The notes: generated from the letters alone by a model not told the origin. DNA of 64,000 bases from Eretmocerus hayati (GCA_029851415.1 CM056743.1:125456305-125520304), one strand, 5' to 3'. Shown: positions 1-12,368, numbered from the stretch's first letter. Numbers and translations: made by a program.

Positions 1-724
1 TCAAAATTTATTTTCTTCCCGTTGTTCAAGGATACTTTCTTAAAATATTTATCTGTTTTTTCAAAAGGTCTAGTTGGTGGCGGTTGCGGCTCTCCTCCGA
101 AGCTGGTCAAGTTTTACGTGAACAGGCCATTTCTATTCCAGATTTACGACAGAAATCTTGAAGTATCATTATTCAGTGGTCGCATTGTTAACCCAATCGG
201 GAAGTGAAATCTTAGATATCTGCGGTATCAACTGTCTCGTCCGATAACCTGCAGTAGGACAGTCCTGATTATTCAATTCGGTCTTATAATTACTTGAATT
301 TCTATACCATATTGTTTCACCCACATTGTTTCAGTTACTCTAAAATGTAAGCGATAGTGATTTTTTGTAATGACAAGTTTGTAATAAAACCGAATTCAAA
401 AGATCAATTTTGAATTTCTTCGTGGAGTAAAGAAGCTCGACCGATCAACCAAAGATAGACCCTACCAGGATTTCCTATTCAAGACCCTCTTCGTTCGTCA
501 TCCTCAGTAACGAGAGAAACTTCACTAACGCCATGCAGGAAGCTTCAGCATGAATTCAAATAAATTGGAGAGTTTGATAAATCCTGATGCAGTGTATTAT
601 TTGAAATATTTTCTGATGTATTTTTTCATTGAAGAAGCGGATTCAATCGCAAAATTGGCATGCCTCTTGCGTCTCAAAAGCAGCGGAAAATAGTGTTGAA
701 CCGCCAGAATCTATATTTTAACTA
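1..724. other. Unassigned AT-rich sequence
   Basis: No coding region, RNA gene or repeat could be supported here. Short open frames are present on both strands but lack family resemblance, splice context or composition that would separate them from chance. The stretch ends at the TA target of the pogo-like element. Confidence 0.5.
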
Positions 725-1589
725 CAGTAGAACTCGGTTGTAACGAGCTCCAAGGGACCGGCAAAATTTGCTCGTTATAACCGAGGTTGACTCAAAATGG
801 TTGGATCTGCGTGTATATAATGTGAATAAGTGATGAATTGATAGTCTTACATTAAAGAATGTCAGATAATCCAGTTTTACTTCAAAAATGGACGACCAAT
901 GTTATACACAAATAACTTATGAGAGAAATATATACTTGGATGCAGCACTGCTTGGATGTGTACATAGATATAGATTCGCAGTCAGAAAGATGAATCAAAA
1001 AATGGCAAACCGATTCAAAAAATGCAACATTGAGCACTTCATCCCACTTCTATCATAATCACGATCTACAAGATTGTATCTTTCTCAAAATCAGTGATCA
1101 ATGTTTGTTTCTTGGCTCGAAGATTGTGTTTATGAACGATGTTTTTCAACTTCCAATTGTGGTGAGAGAGTTTATCATAACTATTTTCATTAATTAGATA
1201 AAAATTGTTCGAATCTTCAAGATTGTTGATTTCGTTGACCTGCTCACATCGTAGAACTTACAAAACTCAGCATTGTTTTCTCCTTTCAGCGCAAAAGCTT
1301 TCCTTTCATCGGTTTTAATGTCGCTTGTATCAATTTTACTGATTTCAATATGATGATACCTGTTTACAGATAGTGCCAAGCTCTCAAATTCACCATCACG
1401 TGGCGTTGAAATCGTATCTGCTCGCTATAGCAGAGGTCCAAATCCAAATTTGGGCAGAATTTTTACTCGTTACAACCGAGGTCTCATCATAACCGAGCTC
1501 GCTGATTCTGTTCACTTAGTACAGGGACCAACCAAATTTCAAAAATTTGCTCGTTATAACCGAGTTCTCGTTATAACCGAGTTCTACTG
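725..1589. mobile_element. Pogo/Tigger-like MITE
   Basis: The element is bounded by inverted ends reading CAGTAGAACTCGGTTRTAAC on the left and its complement on the right, each flanked by TA (723-724 and 1590-1591). A terminal CAGTAGAAC followed by a TCG/CGG-rich stretch and a TA duplication is typical of pogo/Tigger members of the Tc1/mariner superfamily. Near each end the motif CTCGTTATAACCGAG recurs (about 766-784, 1462-1482 and 1550-1585), so the subterminal region is a small repeat array. The 865-bp body has no transposase frame, so this is a non-autonomous copy. The boundaries are clear; the superfamily is inferred from the ends. Confidence 0.75.
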
Positions 1590-1966
1590 TATACTAAGAA
1601 ATTGTATGAAAATTACCTTCATTAATAGATGAACGAATAAAGAATCATAATCCGTCAAGAAAAGTAAGGGTTGGCGATGAAATTCTCGAAAAAAACCCAT
1701 TTGGCAGGAAAAACCCTCGCACACTTACTCTTATGGGCTAAGCACGTTAAAATGAGCTGGTGCAGTAATTAATCGGCCAAAATCGACAATCAAAGAATAA
1801 TTCGGCGCTATTTTGCATGATGCGTTCAATGGTGTAAAAGTATTGAGACGTTGGCGACCTGAATTTTGAGTATATTAAGTTCAAAGTGAGTTTTGAGCGT
1901 GGGGCAGCGCACCGCATCTCACAGCTTGCATTGTGAAGATACCTATATTTGAACGGTTCAGAGTCA

Positions 1967-2321
1967 TAGTGGACTAACAAGGGGGGCCCACGAAGTGCGG
2001 GTCACCAAAACTCACCAGACTTCTTTCACAGTCTTGTACCACCTAGAACATGAAGAACCCAGAGTAACTCCGTCAAATGGGCCCTCTGTCCAAAGTTACA
2101 GCCTATGACATCAGCATTGCTCATAATAGGCCCATGTTAAGAAAGTGATATATATGGATATACTGGCAACGCTAACATTTTTGCTTGTAGCTCTGGACAG
2201 AAGGCCCATTTAACGCAGTTACTCTGGATTCTTCATATTCTAGGTGGTACGAGACTGTGAAAGAAGTTTGGTGAGATTTGGTGATCCGCACTTCGTGGGT
2301 CCCCCTTATAAGTCCACTTTT
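1967..2321. mobile_element. Fold-back MITE, copy A
   Basis: Two arms of about 150 bp are imperfect inverted complements. The left arm starts GTGGACTAACAAGGGG and the right arm ends with the complement. Shared stretches include the ACGAAGTGCGG/CGCACTTCGT pair and the ATGGGCCCTCTGTCC/GGACAGAAGGCCCAT pair. The apex is AT-rich and carries AGCATTG on one side and CAACGCTAA on the other. No coding capacity was seen. It is one of three copies with a common apical architecture (others at 2497-2846 and 60468-60795). Exact target duplication is unclear. Confidence 0.7.
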
Positions 2322-2496
2322 GAATCGTGCAAAAAATCAGCCTGAGAATTTTCCACGTATTGGTGGACTTGAATTTATCGTTTGCAGACAATTTTTTTCA
2401 TCTTTTCTATCATGTTCTTCGGCTTGGAGAATGACTCCCAAATGGACTCTACTCATAGCTAAATTGTGAGAACCGCCAGAATGAATGAGTCTCAAA

Positions 2497-2846
2497 AGTG
2501 GACTGACAAGGAGAGCATCAGGTCTGCGGAACACGGATCTTGATGAAACTTTGGGAATCATCTCGTTTTGGTGAAGAATGGAGGTATTCCCAAGGGTTAA
2601 GTCCAATGGGCCTGCTGTCCCGAGATACAGCTATGGAGGTTAGCATTGTCAGAATATCTATATATGTGTCTTTTTAACATAGGCCTATAAGGACAATGCT
2701 AATCTTCATGGCTGTATCTCGGGACAGGAGATCCGTTTGATCAAATCCTTGGAAACACCTTCATCTCTCACCGAAACAAGATGATCCCCAGAGTTTCATA
2801 AGGATCCATGTTCCGCAGACCTGATGCTCCTCTTGTTAGTCCACTA
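2497..2846. mobile_element. Fold-back MITE, copy B
   Basis: This is an inverted-repeat element with terminal GTGGACTRACAAGGAG on both sides, and it lies within 200 bp of copy A. The arms pair through GGTCTGCGGAACACGGATC and its complement, then through the CCCGAGATACAGCTATG / CATGGCTGTATCTCGGG pair. The apex reads TTAGCATTGTC, a TATATATG stretch, TTTTTAACATAGGCC, then GACAATGCTAA. The arms differ from copy A except at the tips, while the apex is shared. It is non-coding, and its superfamily is not known. Confidence 0.72.
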
Positions 2847-3709
2847 TGCCTCTGAATAACTCATTTAGCATTGCAGGGTCATTATACGGAAAATAGAAGG
2901 GCCTGTCTACCTGCGCGTGGGGCCCCGCACTCGGTATACGGCACTGCGCATGCGAGCCTCCTTTGCAGTCCACATATCTCACCCCAATGACCGCATGTAT
3001 ACCAGGGTGGTACCTAGCGCAAAGAGGATATTATATATTATAACTTTCTTTGACAAAAAACTACACAGTAGTAGTTTTTATGACTGTTGGAAATACAATA
3101 GTAAATGTGGTCTGGTCAAATAGACACTCCGGAATTCAAATTTGATTCCTGTGTTATTGCACGCTAAAAAGAGATCGAACTCCGACAGCAAAACAGAATT
3201 TGCTGTAAGGATGCTCGCTCATCCAACAATATTTTTATCTGGTCTTGCTGTTTCTGCTGCCAAATCAGGCACAGTTTGCCTCAATAAATCAGCAAACAGA
3301 TTTCGCTAGAAGACGTTCTGCAAATCTAGGAACATTTTTGAGTTCAGCTAGCAAATTATTTTGCAAAAACAGCTACACTATCTGCGCTGCATAAAATGTT
3401 GGTGTCGCAGTGACTTGACATAGGTAAAACAACACAAATTGCGTGCTGCGCGAGCTTTCATGTTTAGTTGATGCGGCTAATTTGCAACCTAAATAAACAC
3501 AACCTCTAGTCAATGTTTACACCCACATCACCCACCCTCCGCAATCAATTGAGGATTCAAGAGGTGAGTTCACTCATTCTTTTCCAACGGTGGTATGTCC
3601 CTGTAGAAGTACAATTTCATGTGGCCGTCCATAACAGATCCTTCGCCTCATGTTCTTCAGAGCATGTATGTATTGAAAAGATAATAGTTTCTCGCAACAT
3701 GTGACATGT
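2847..3709. other. Unassigned sequence between MITEs
   Basis: No gene could be supported. The stretch is AT-rich, with scattered short open frames that overlap on both strands and show no protein-family features. Confidence 0.45.
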
Positions 3710-3837
3710 AATTGAGGGGGTGGGTGGAAAAAGTGCGTAACCGCCATTATGCCCTTTTTCCAGACACCGCTTTTTTAGCCTCTGTACCCAGATCCCCCCC
3801 CCCAAACCCGTTCTTTGTAAGACCCCAAAAACCATCT

Positions 3838-3882
3838 GGCAGATAAAAGGGCGTAGCCGTCATTGCACCCTTTTATCTGCCC
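3838..3882. repeat. 14-bp perfect hairpin inside the TIR element
   Basis: GGCAGATAAAAGGG and CCCTTTTATCTGCC are exact complements separated by a short loop (CGTAGCCGTCATTGCA). The stem contains the AAAGGG part of the element's repeated motif. It could form a cruciform or an RNA hairpin; no function is shown. Confidence 0.7.
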
Positions 3883-4769
3883 AATAAAAGAGCGTAATGG
3901 AGCTTAAGCCCTTTCCATCGGCAAAATGATTGCACTTACGCCCTTTTTTTCGAATACCGCGCCGTGGCGCGTGAAGAATACAAATGCGAAGCCCCGCGAG
4001 TCATGTGCATCTTCGAAAGCAGAGTGACACCCGCTGCTATTCGCTGTGTCCACCTATATTGAGCGGGAAAAATTCTGACTGTAGCGCTCGCGGTGGCCAA
4101 ATACGACACCAAAAAACGAGGGCCAGCGACGGGCGGGAGAGATTGCGCAGAAACGCGAGCCGCGACAGCTGACAACAGCTGATGTGTTCTTGCCTGTCGA
4201 TGGCTGTTTGTTTGAATCTATATATTCCACGCCACTTTCCTTCAAGTCACATGAGCAACTTGTGTTTTGAAACAACGTGGCCGTAGTTTGCTTAGTTAGA
4301 TCAAACAACTGCTTAAGGAGCAGTCAGCAGAGATTCATAACCTATGGGCATTCAATGATACTTACGACTTTTGTTATATGTGAGCTTGACTAGGAGCTTA
4401 CAAACTAATTGCAGAGTCTTCAACGGGTTCACATTACTCTGATTTCGCGGAAAATTGAGGGCTGCAGAAAAGAAAAACATGTGGAGTCATCGACAAGGTG
4501 ACGCGGCACTTGCGTGTAAGTGAGTGTGTGTGTGTGAGATCTCTCGGTCGTGTTCTTGTGCCCCCGTTCTCTAATGCGCGGTAGAGCCACTAGACGGCAC
4601 TCGCAAGCAACCTGGACACAGCGAATAGGGAGTGTCGAGTTCGGCTCCGATGGATAAACTTCCGGTCAATTCAGGGTTTCAGGGATCAGCAAATGTAAAT
4701 TTCAAGTTGGTAAAGAATTTTCGATTGATTTCTTTGTTGATCAAACTTTTTTCTGACACCATTGATTGC

Positions 4770-5025
4770 AGAAAGGGCGTAACTGTAACATTCTTTAGAA
4801 GGGCGTAACCGCTATGATAAAATTTCCAAAGGGCGTAACTGCTATGATCGAATTTCAAAAGGGCGTAATTACCATGATGAAATTTCAAAAAGGCGTAACT
4901 GCTATGATAAAATTTCGAAAGGGCGTAACTGCTATGATAGAATTTTCAAAGGGCGTAATTACGATCATTGTTTTCAGAAAGATCCTAATTGCAGCCAAAA
5001 AATTCCAAAATGGCTCAACTTTTTG
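4770..5025 (+). repeat. 30-bp minisatellite (AAAGGGCGTAAYTGC type)
   Basis: About seven degenerate copies of a 30-bp unit are arranged head to tail; each starts AAAGGGCGTAAYTGC and continues with an ATGAT-rich half ending AATTTC. Because 30 is a multiple of three, a frame stays open through the array (4814-5038, 74 aa) and would encode a decapeptide repeat of the KGVTAMIKF type. That frame is best read as a by-product of the repeat, since both termini of the surrounding element use the same motif. Confidence 0.75.
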
Positions 5026-5923
5026 CTCCGCTCAATAGAATTTGGAGAAAGGGCTTGAATACCTGACTCAAAGGATTTGAAAGGGCGTTATTACTTTTCA
5101 ACGGAGCGTAAGTGAGGGCGAATCTGGGAAAAGGGCCTAATTACCGAGGAAAAATTTTATAAAAATTCTACTGAGCCTGGAAACGCTTTTTCACCAAATA
5201 TAACGATGTTCACTTTCGTTCGATGTTCAAACACATTGTTCTACTATCGAATTAAGTGTTTTTATCCTTCCCTAGTGAAAATAATCCTTCGTCATTTTCA
5301 CACGACTGATGGAAGCTTTTGGTGCCCACAGAACCATGGAGCATGAATCGAACCACCCCTTAGCAATCAGATATCTTCCAAAACATGCCCAGGAACACTC
5401 TCAAAAAATTTGGAGACGATTGGACTTGATATCGTGATTTTATCCCTCTTTTTGTGAGGAAGAAAGGCCGAAATTTGTTCCTGTATTCGGAAAAAGGGCG
5501 TAATTGCATATTTGAAATTGCTGAAAATAGCTCGAAATCAAATTTTATCCCCCGGCTCGGGTTGGGCTATTTTGAATATGCTATTTTCTTCGAAATGGGT
5601 CAGGTCAAATCGTCTAACTATGTTTCTAGCGGTTTTCATCAAGTTTTTATTGGTTTTCTCAAAATGACCGTTTTGCAATTACGCCCTTTTCCACCCATCC
5701 CCTCAATCATAAATGCCATATTGCTGGCAACGCTTATATCTGCCTTTAAAAGTTTCGAGAGTGGATAAACTCGAAAATTACTCATTTGTAAGCAGTAATT
5801 GCGGAGAAGTTTTCTTGGATATAGCATGTCTCAATCCATTGCGAAGTAAATGGATACTTCAGAATGGACAATACCATTTGTCTGCCTGTGTTGTGATACT
5901 CGAGTTTGGAAAAATTTATTGTT

Positions 5924-6067
5924 TCGAAGTATCTGAAAAATGTTCCTCATTCATTCTCCGTCACATCCGCTCTTGAGTCTTATGTTGGGCGGATATCGAA
6001 GTATCTGAAACATGTTCCTCATTCATTCTCCGTCACATCCGCTCTTAAGTCTTATGTTAGGCGGATA
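5924..6067. repeat. 72-bp direct tandem duplication
   Basis: Two consecutive copies start TCGAAGTATCTGAAA (5924 and 5996) and run through CGTCACATCCGCTCTTRAGTC to GGCGGATA. They differ at only a few positions, so the duplication is recent. No gene is recognised around it. Confidence 0.85.
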
Positions 6068-9000
6068 GACTGAATACTTTTGTGAATTTTTTTATCAGGG
6101 TTGCTCGTGGCCGGTTTTTTATTTTGAAGAGGGCCTTCCTAATGTGCCCAGTGTCCTTTCTCTGGAAGTCGAGTTGTCTTGGGAGGCCATTTGGTAACAG
6201 TATAGTAATGAATACAAGAGTAGATATGATGAGTGATCATTCCATGAGTTATAGAAATATTATTGGACGATAAAGTATGTCTGCATACTATATCATGGTT
6301 CTTATAATCTAAGTTTTAATTCTAGAGTAATTAAGGATATGAAAAAACGACGAGAGATGACTTATTTGATGACAATTTGTATTTTTTTATTATATCTTTC
6401 GAATTCTGGTTCTTGTGACTGGAAGGGAGATATATTTTGGAGACACAATTTATTTTTGCATGTCTAATTCTTTGTTTCATTTCGGTTAATAGGATTCGAA
6501 TATATACCCGTAGAACTGAACGGGTTTCAACCTATTCAAGGAAGTCCTTACGTACCAAGAAAAGTTTTCATTGAACCTGTGACGTGAATGTTTGCGATTT
6601 GCCATCTCATTGTCTACCCAGAATTGCACGGAAAGTTCATTCTTGAATCAAATACTCAAGTTCATGGCCCCCCTACGAGTATTCCTTTCAAAACTAAACC
6701 ATTCTCACGCCACGAGGTAATTAATTGCCTTACTGCGCAAGCTCGTTAGCCTTTAGGGAATCGATGGCCTTCTGAAGAACACACTACTATTCAACTCGCT
6801 AGCCAAATCATCTGTATGTCCTAGAAAATCTACAAACCTATTGTTTTCCCATGTTTCCGAAGCAGAATCGACCTATTTTTTTTTTTTTTTTTTTGCAAAC
6901 TCTAATAAAACTATCTTTTATCTACTATCTACGTACACCAAGTCACTCCTAGCACACTCACTATTCCAGGATCTTTTCACGGTAGACAGCAGAATTTCGA
7001 GACCGGCGTGCCGAGTTTCGGAAAACAAATTCTTCCCCCATCCTTGATGGAGAAATTGATTTCAGAACCCGGCATGCCTCCACTTGTCAGTAATTTTCTT
7101 CTTATTTCTAAAAGCTCTTACTCTTCCTAACGGTTATATGACCACAATTGTGACGCAATATATTTGAAAGCAATGTACCAGTTCTAACGTTCACCAAACG
7201 CAAGTAGATCACCCAAATATGCAAAGAGCAGAAAAATACGAAAAGTTCGCAAAGAGGCAGCGGCAGCAGCCAGCTGTCAAAAGATTTGGTGGTTCCGGAA
7301 AAATGTGGGGCTCCGTGCCAGCCGAGATCGCCCCGGGCACTACTATCTACTGCCATGCCGCCTCCGCTTTTTCGAGGCCACGCGACACATTTTCGCACTT
7401 GCAACTGCCACGCAGTCTCCTTGGAAGTCAACCTGCACACAACCATATTCAACCCCCTCGATACATCTATGAATTTTAACCATGTATACGGAAGTGAGTG
7501 AGTGGGTGGTAGCAAAATGGGGAGGTCGACTATAGTTAGATATCACATGGTCAAAGAGAGTTGGTGTTCGCATGCGCTGCAATCGAGGAAGCGAGATGGA
7601 TCCGCTTAGGAAGTTAACCGGAGTGAGGAAGAAGAAACATTTTACATATATATGTATATTGAGCTTTAGAATTGAGCTTTACCGCAGCTGGCTATATGCG
7701 TCCCTCCATTTCCACCCCCTTTACGAAAAACTACGACAGCGCCGCACTGCACGCGTAGTGTTCCACTCACCGAGCGCAAAGCTGCAGCAGCAGACTGAGA
7801 TACTCTCTACTCTTTTTAGCATAATTATGTTGCAATTATTAACTAGCCACGAGGCATATGAACGTCATACATTTTTTGAAATTTCGAATTTGGCGCGTAG
7901 TGGATTTCTGACAAGTTTGGTTTTCAAAATTGTGCGCGGTTGGTACCGGTATTGTATTTCGAACTGTTGATGGGTGTTTATCGAAGTGTGATGTCTTTTG
8001 GTTGAATTGAAGGCCATCCACGTGGAGGCTGTTTCATTCGAGGACAATATTCATCGAAAATAATGCTTTGGATGTGTAGGAAAATTGATGTTGTGATTAA
8101 AAGTGCTGTGATGGAAGTGTGTGCTTGAATAGTTGATCAATGCTTTGATTACAAAATTCATGAATTGTGTGATTTTTTAGAACAATATCTAAAAGTTCGA
8201 TACACAAGTGCTTTTCCAACGTGAGAGAAAAATTTCTTTCCGATGAAGAAAGTGTGGCATCGATTCTTGTGCACGCCCGTGCGTTATTGTTCATCCAATA
8301 AGTAAACCGACTACGTGAGCCTGTAAATAACGATCGAAGCTTCGCTACACTGCTTTTGATGAAACGCCATAAATTTGTACAATGCTGAAGCTTTCAGGGA
8401 GCTACTTATTTTTACCGGAAGTCGTTCACTCACAGCTGGAAGCATTCCACTTCAATCTCTTACTAAAAGAATTGCCACGTCCTTGACCTTCGGTTGGCTA
8501 CTGGCCGTTTGGCGTATCTGGGTTTCGCTCTGAATTCCCTGATAGTGATACCACAGAGCCATATATGAGGGAGGAGCTCATTCGAGTTAATCTGGCATTT
8601 CAGATCTCAAATGCCGCAGTTTGTTATATGTATAGAAAGTGTACGGAGGGTCAATGGAGATTACAAATTAAATGTTGATTTTCTGTGCAGAGATGTTATC
8701 TAGGATGACGTACAGGTAGAAAGCACGTGGGTCGATTAGAGTGTGTGGGAAGACGATATAGGTATTTGTAAAGTGATGAAATTTTAGATGGGTGTTTTAG
8801 TAGGTCTGAAAATTGTGTGAATTTGAAGTTTGCAGTCAGTCATGAGACCAGTCAAGATCAACACTTCGTCAGTGTTAGTGATGAATCAATCAAAAATCAA
8901 TAGTTTTGATTGTGAATTTTGATGTAAGCATGATATCAAAGCTGTGCAGTACCAAACACGCAGCCAGCCTTATGAATACCTCGCGGGGTGATGTTTACTC

Positions 9001-9360
9001 AGGTGCCTATTAATAAGAGAACGCTCTAAATTTGCGTGTGGGAGCATACAAATTTGATGTTATGCGAGTGGTGAGCTATGGTCTGCTCCAAGAGAATTCA
9101 TTTGAGTTTCATTATTATTTCACCGAGGACATGTGGAAGCACCACAAAAAATGTCAAAAGTATGACCAACAGCACTGAATCGACGATCAGTCTTCCCTGC
9201 AACTACTGTGTTCCTATGCAACATGGGTTCCATAATTTTCAAGTATGAAAACGAGTACTGATAACATGACCAACACCCGTGAAAATGACTGGATCAAAAC
9301 TTATAGACACTACAAATAATGGTAACGAGCTATTGAAGTGTTGAAAAAAAGTGTCTAAAA
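6068..9360. other. Region upstream of the candidate host exon
   Basis: No protein-coding region was supported. There is a 16-17-nt T run near 6877-6893. A relatively GC-rich part around 7220-7600 has overlapping open frames on both strands (up to 135 aa on the minus strand) without recognisable domains. Because a good coding exon starts at 9361, part of this stretch may be promoter, 5' UTR or leader introns of that gene; this is inference from position only. Confidence 0.4.
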
Positions 9361-9809
9361 ATGAGATCGACAAAATTTTCGCACAAGGGTGCATTCACGA
9401 CCGGTTCACCAAGAAGCCGTCAACCTCAAAAGGATTCACCACTTCGAAGACAGCATCGGCGTGGATCCGCAGGTTCTTCAGAACCCTTGTTGGAAACGGG
9501 CACCCGCGAATGGGACAATCAAACCATAAGTCCAGTTTCCGCAGCCGTCACACCTGGCTCAACTCCTCCGAACAACAATGACCAAGAGTCAGAAGGAAAT
9601 TCAAGCAAGCAGAAGAATGATAGCAACAATGGCAGTTCTCAGAAAGTACACCCTATGCCAAGAGTGTACTTCCACGCTGAAAATCTTGCCTCAACACGAA
9701 GACGGAGTAGCTGTCGAGCTTTAGGACCTCAAGCTACGTACAGAAGACGTACCTGCAGTATAAGTGCCTGGAGCGATTTATCTCGTTCGTCTATCAAATT
9801 CGATGAAAG
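9361..9809 (+). CDS. Candidate N-terminal coding exon of an unidentified host gene
   Basis: An ATG in good context (AAAAATGA) opens 149 full codons. The exon ends GATGAAAG followed by GTGAGT, a consensus 5' splice site at 9810, giving a phase-2 intron. The frame runs only a few more bases into the presumed intron before a stop, which fits a true exon boundary. The product is hydrophilic and probably disordered: Ser/Arg/Gln-rich residues 1-45, an Asn/Gln/Ser-rich stretch at about 70-95, then a basic C-terminal part with RRRSS and RRRTCS, which fit basophilic kinase sites. No signal peptide or membrane segment is seen. It looks like the variable cytosolic N-terminus of a larger protein. The family is not recognised and the next exon was not confidently found. 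Confidence 0.55.
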
Positions 9810-9815
9810 GTGAGT
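9810..9815 (+). promoter_or_regulatory. Predicted 5' splice donor (GTGAGT)
   Basis: AAG|GTGAGT matches the metazoan donor consensus at the end of the only long non-repetitive open frame with biased composition in the left half of the window. It would give a phase-2 intron. The acceptor is unknown. Confidence 0.55.
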
Positions 9816-9992
9816 GATTTCAAGTTTGAAATTGAAGCCCGTCTTATGCTAACCTTTGAACTCCGTCTTGTAATCAAGAACTCTACTAACGGAGTTCTTT
9901 TGAAATATCCTCGAAGTTCTTATCCTTTATTTTCATTTCCAAATTATTCTACGTAACCTACAAAAATATGTGGCTCTCATCTGGACACTTAT

Positions 9993-10196
9993 TTGGTCGA
10001 GCTGAATAGAAAACTGTCTAGAACAGAAACCTCTGGAATGAGGACGAGGTATCAGTACAAAGGAACTCGTCGCAATTCATTGTTTAGTGGTAGCCGGTCC
10101 ATGTCTTCTATTTTTAAAGCTGAATGGTCGTGTGCTGTGCATTATGACAAACTCTACAAATGTCACTCTGCGTTCTTCGAAAATAAAACACTATGA
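9993..10196 (+). other. Weak candidate second exon (Ser/Arg-rich open frame)
   Basis: A 67-residue frame contains SRTETSGMRTRYQYKGTRRN and a following SLFSGSRSMSS stretch, similar in flavour to the basic Ser-rich C-terminal part of the upstream exon. A pyrimidine-rich CTCTCATCTGG precedes it, but neither an acceptor nor a donor in consistent phase could be fixed. It may be intronic noise. Confidence 0.2.
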
Positions 10197-10319
10197 TAAT
10201 TCTTAAATACTGGGGTCATTAGCTATTGGATTCTGAGATCTCATAGTTGTAGCAAAATCAGGTAAAATATGTTGTATGGGTCATACTGTGGTACAAAGAC
10301 TTTAATACTTTTTGGAGGA

Positions 10320-10640
10320 AAACGATTTCTTGTAAATAATCAACTGACCGAACAACTTTGAGTGGCTATCGATGCAGCAGACTTACGTGCGAAGAATTTT
10401 GCTGCAGGTTTACAGAAAAGTTCCATTGAGTTTGGTCCGCGATTAAGCGAGTATAGTTGCGACAAAAGCTTCAAATGATTCCCAAAATCAGTCTGATTTT
10501 TGCTGCAACTATACTAGCTTAATTGCGGACCAAACTCAATTAAATTTTTTTTTAAATTTGCAGAAGAATTCTCCGCGCGTGGAGCTGCATCGCTATCCAC
10601 CCAAAGTTGCTCGATTAATTGATCGTTTACAACAAACCAG
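10320..10640. mobile_element. Small fold-back element
   Basis: Arms of about 130-140 bp are inverted complements. Strong pairing includes ATTGAGTTTGGTCCGCRATT with its complement, the AGTATAGTTGC/GCAACTATACT pair, and outer TGTAAATAATCAACTG with TCGATTAATTGATCGTTTACA. The spacer is about 30 bp. No coding capacity and no clear target duplication. Confidence 0.65.
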
Positions 10641-12211
10641 TTTGACCGCGAGATGGTACCACTGAGGGTTTTTAAAAGCTGGAGACTACTCTTAGCTCAA
10701 GCTCATGAAGTCATACATGGGCAAATCTCAGAATCCAGGCGATTTTCAGCTGTGGAGATGAGAAAATTTTGAAATAGCTGCACACTGTTTACAAAATTTC
10801 TCTCAGGTGTTTTGGTACCTAAAAGATGAAAAAATATTCGTGTGATTCACTTTGAAGCATGGCACCTCGTACTTTGGACAGAAAACGAGAGTCCCTATGT
10901 ATAAGCATAAGCGAGGCACCTTTGAGTTGACCAAATTCGGATTTTTGTTCTTAAAAATATGATATCTGAAGTGTGAAAAATGGGTATTGGGGATAGTTTG
11001 GGTTCTCTTGAATAACCCTATCTGATTCGAGTAGCATTCGACATAGATATTTTACTTACCGAAACTCGCATTTTTGTGGTAATTGATTTTCATAAACCTC
11101 GCATTACTCGCAGGTTTGTTTTACGATCGGTGCGATTCTCAGGTACATGTATTCGATTGTAAAAGATGGATCACACGTGATTTCAGCCCTTTCGGAGCTA
11201 GTACGTTCAAGTGCCACGCGTAAAACGCATTTCTTGAACCAAATCACGCAGGACAACATGAATTTGTTCAGTCTCGCACTTCACTTGGGTGTGGAGCACA
11301 CCTCTGTAAGTGAGCTAAATTTGTAGTTTTTGGCTCAAAGAAAAAGATGTCTTCCCGTAAGAGACAAAATTTTCATCGCACCGACCGCCACATCATTTGC
11401 AGTGGTGATATTCCAAAAATCAAGAAATTGTCGGACACTCACTCAAGGAATCACCACTCTCACACAGTAATAAGCACAGTCTCAGGCTCACAGCGTATGG
11501 TTCTTGGAAACCTAATCAATCATTTCCCAGACTTATAGGATGATTGATCAATCGCACCAAAGGCTATGAGCTAAGCCGTGCGCGGAATTCTGAACGGGAC
11601 ATGCAAAAGTAATCCATGCTTCTGCGTTCAACTCGAAAAACTACGGGCTCGAAAAGTGTTGAATACCATCGACCATGAGCGAATCTTCAAGAAATCTTAA
11701 CGTAGAACACGAAATAGTTCAAGGCACGATTGTCAGAACGTTCCTCGAGTCAAAATATCAAAATCGCCCAAATTCTGAGATTTGCCCATATCTCCATCGT
11801 CTGACTATAACCCGCGAAGCATTGTGACCATCCAAATCATTAAATTGGGTTTCAACAGTGTTCCGGCGTTTATGATCATAAGTTATCTTACATCCACTTC
11901 ACAATGATCCACCTCTACTGTTAGGATGTGATCTCTGAGTACCATAGAACCATAATTTGTAGGTTTCCATAAACGTTTTTCCATACTCATAGGAGGTCGA
12001 AGTATGATAGAACTACAAAAATTGATATTTTGAGAATAGGTAGGCTCAGCATGCGGTTGCAGTGATGAATATTTGACTCGTCGGCACAAGAGGCTTTTCT
12101 TGGCAAAGAAGAATAGAACCTTACATTTTTATTGAGTCCCTACGTTAATCTGAGAGTCCTCTGTCATCCCAGTCCACGTATTTCACGAATTCCTTGTTAC
12201 ATATCTTTGAC
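10641..12211. other. Unassigned, with a weak distant inverted repeat
   Basis: A motif containing GGGCAAATCTCAGAAT near 10719 recurs in inverted orientation as ATTCTGAGATTTGCCC near 11773, with partly matching flanks (AGGCGATTTT / AAATCGCCC). This may mark the ends of an old 1.1-kb element. No gene was supported between them. Confidence 0.35.
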
Positions 12212-12368
12212 ACATTGACACGTGCATCCACACGCATCTATTTTTTCCGGCGATCACATTGTTTCTGTGAACGAATCAATGCACATTTTTATAAAAAATC
12301 ATTCATCAATAAACATATTCACACCGCGATTCCATGAATGACACACATCAGCTACACACACGCGAAAA

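Larger units (their letters stand above)
3712..5706. mobile_element. TIR element built from GGGCGTAA motifs
   Basis: The ends are inverted: the left reads TGAGGGGGTGGGTGGAAAAA then GTGCGTAA, and the right is the complement of TGAGGGGATGGGTGGAAAAG then GGCGTAA. AT flanks both sides and may be a 2-bp target duplication. The AAGGGCGTAA motif present in the terminus recurs more than a dozen times inside, mostly between 4780 and 5150 and again near 5490 and 5680, and in inverted form near 3750-3945. Internal features are a 14-bp perfect hairpin at about 3838-3882 and a 10-nt C run at 3794-3803. No transposase was found, so it is probably non-autonomous. The superfamily is not recognised. Confidence 0.65.

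Noticed and set aside
4814..5038. Decapeptide-repeat protein KGVTAMIKF
   Set aside because: The frame follows from the 30-bp minisatellite of a TIR element; no start context or flanking unique coding sequence.
7108..7515. 135-aa minus-strand gene
   Set aside because: It overlaps plus-strand frames of similar length in a GC-rich patch and shows no domain or splice context.
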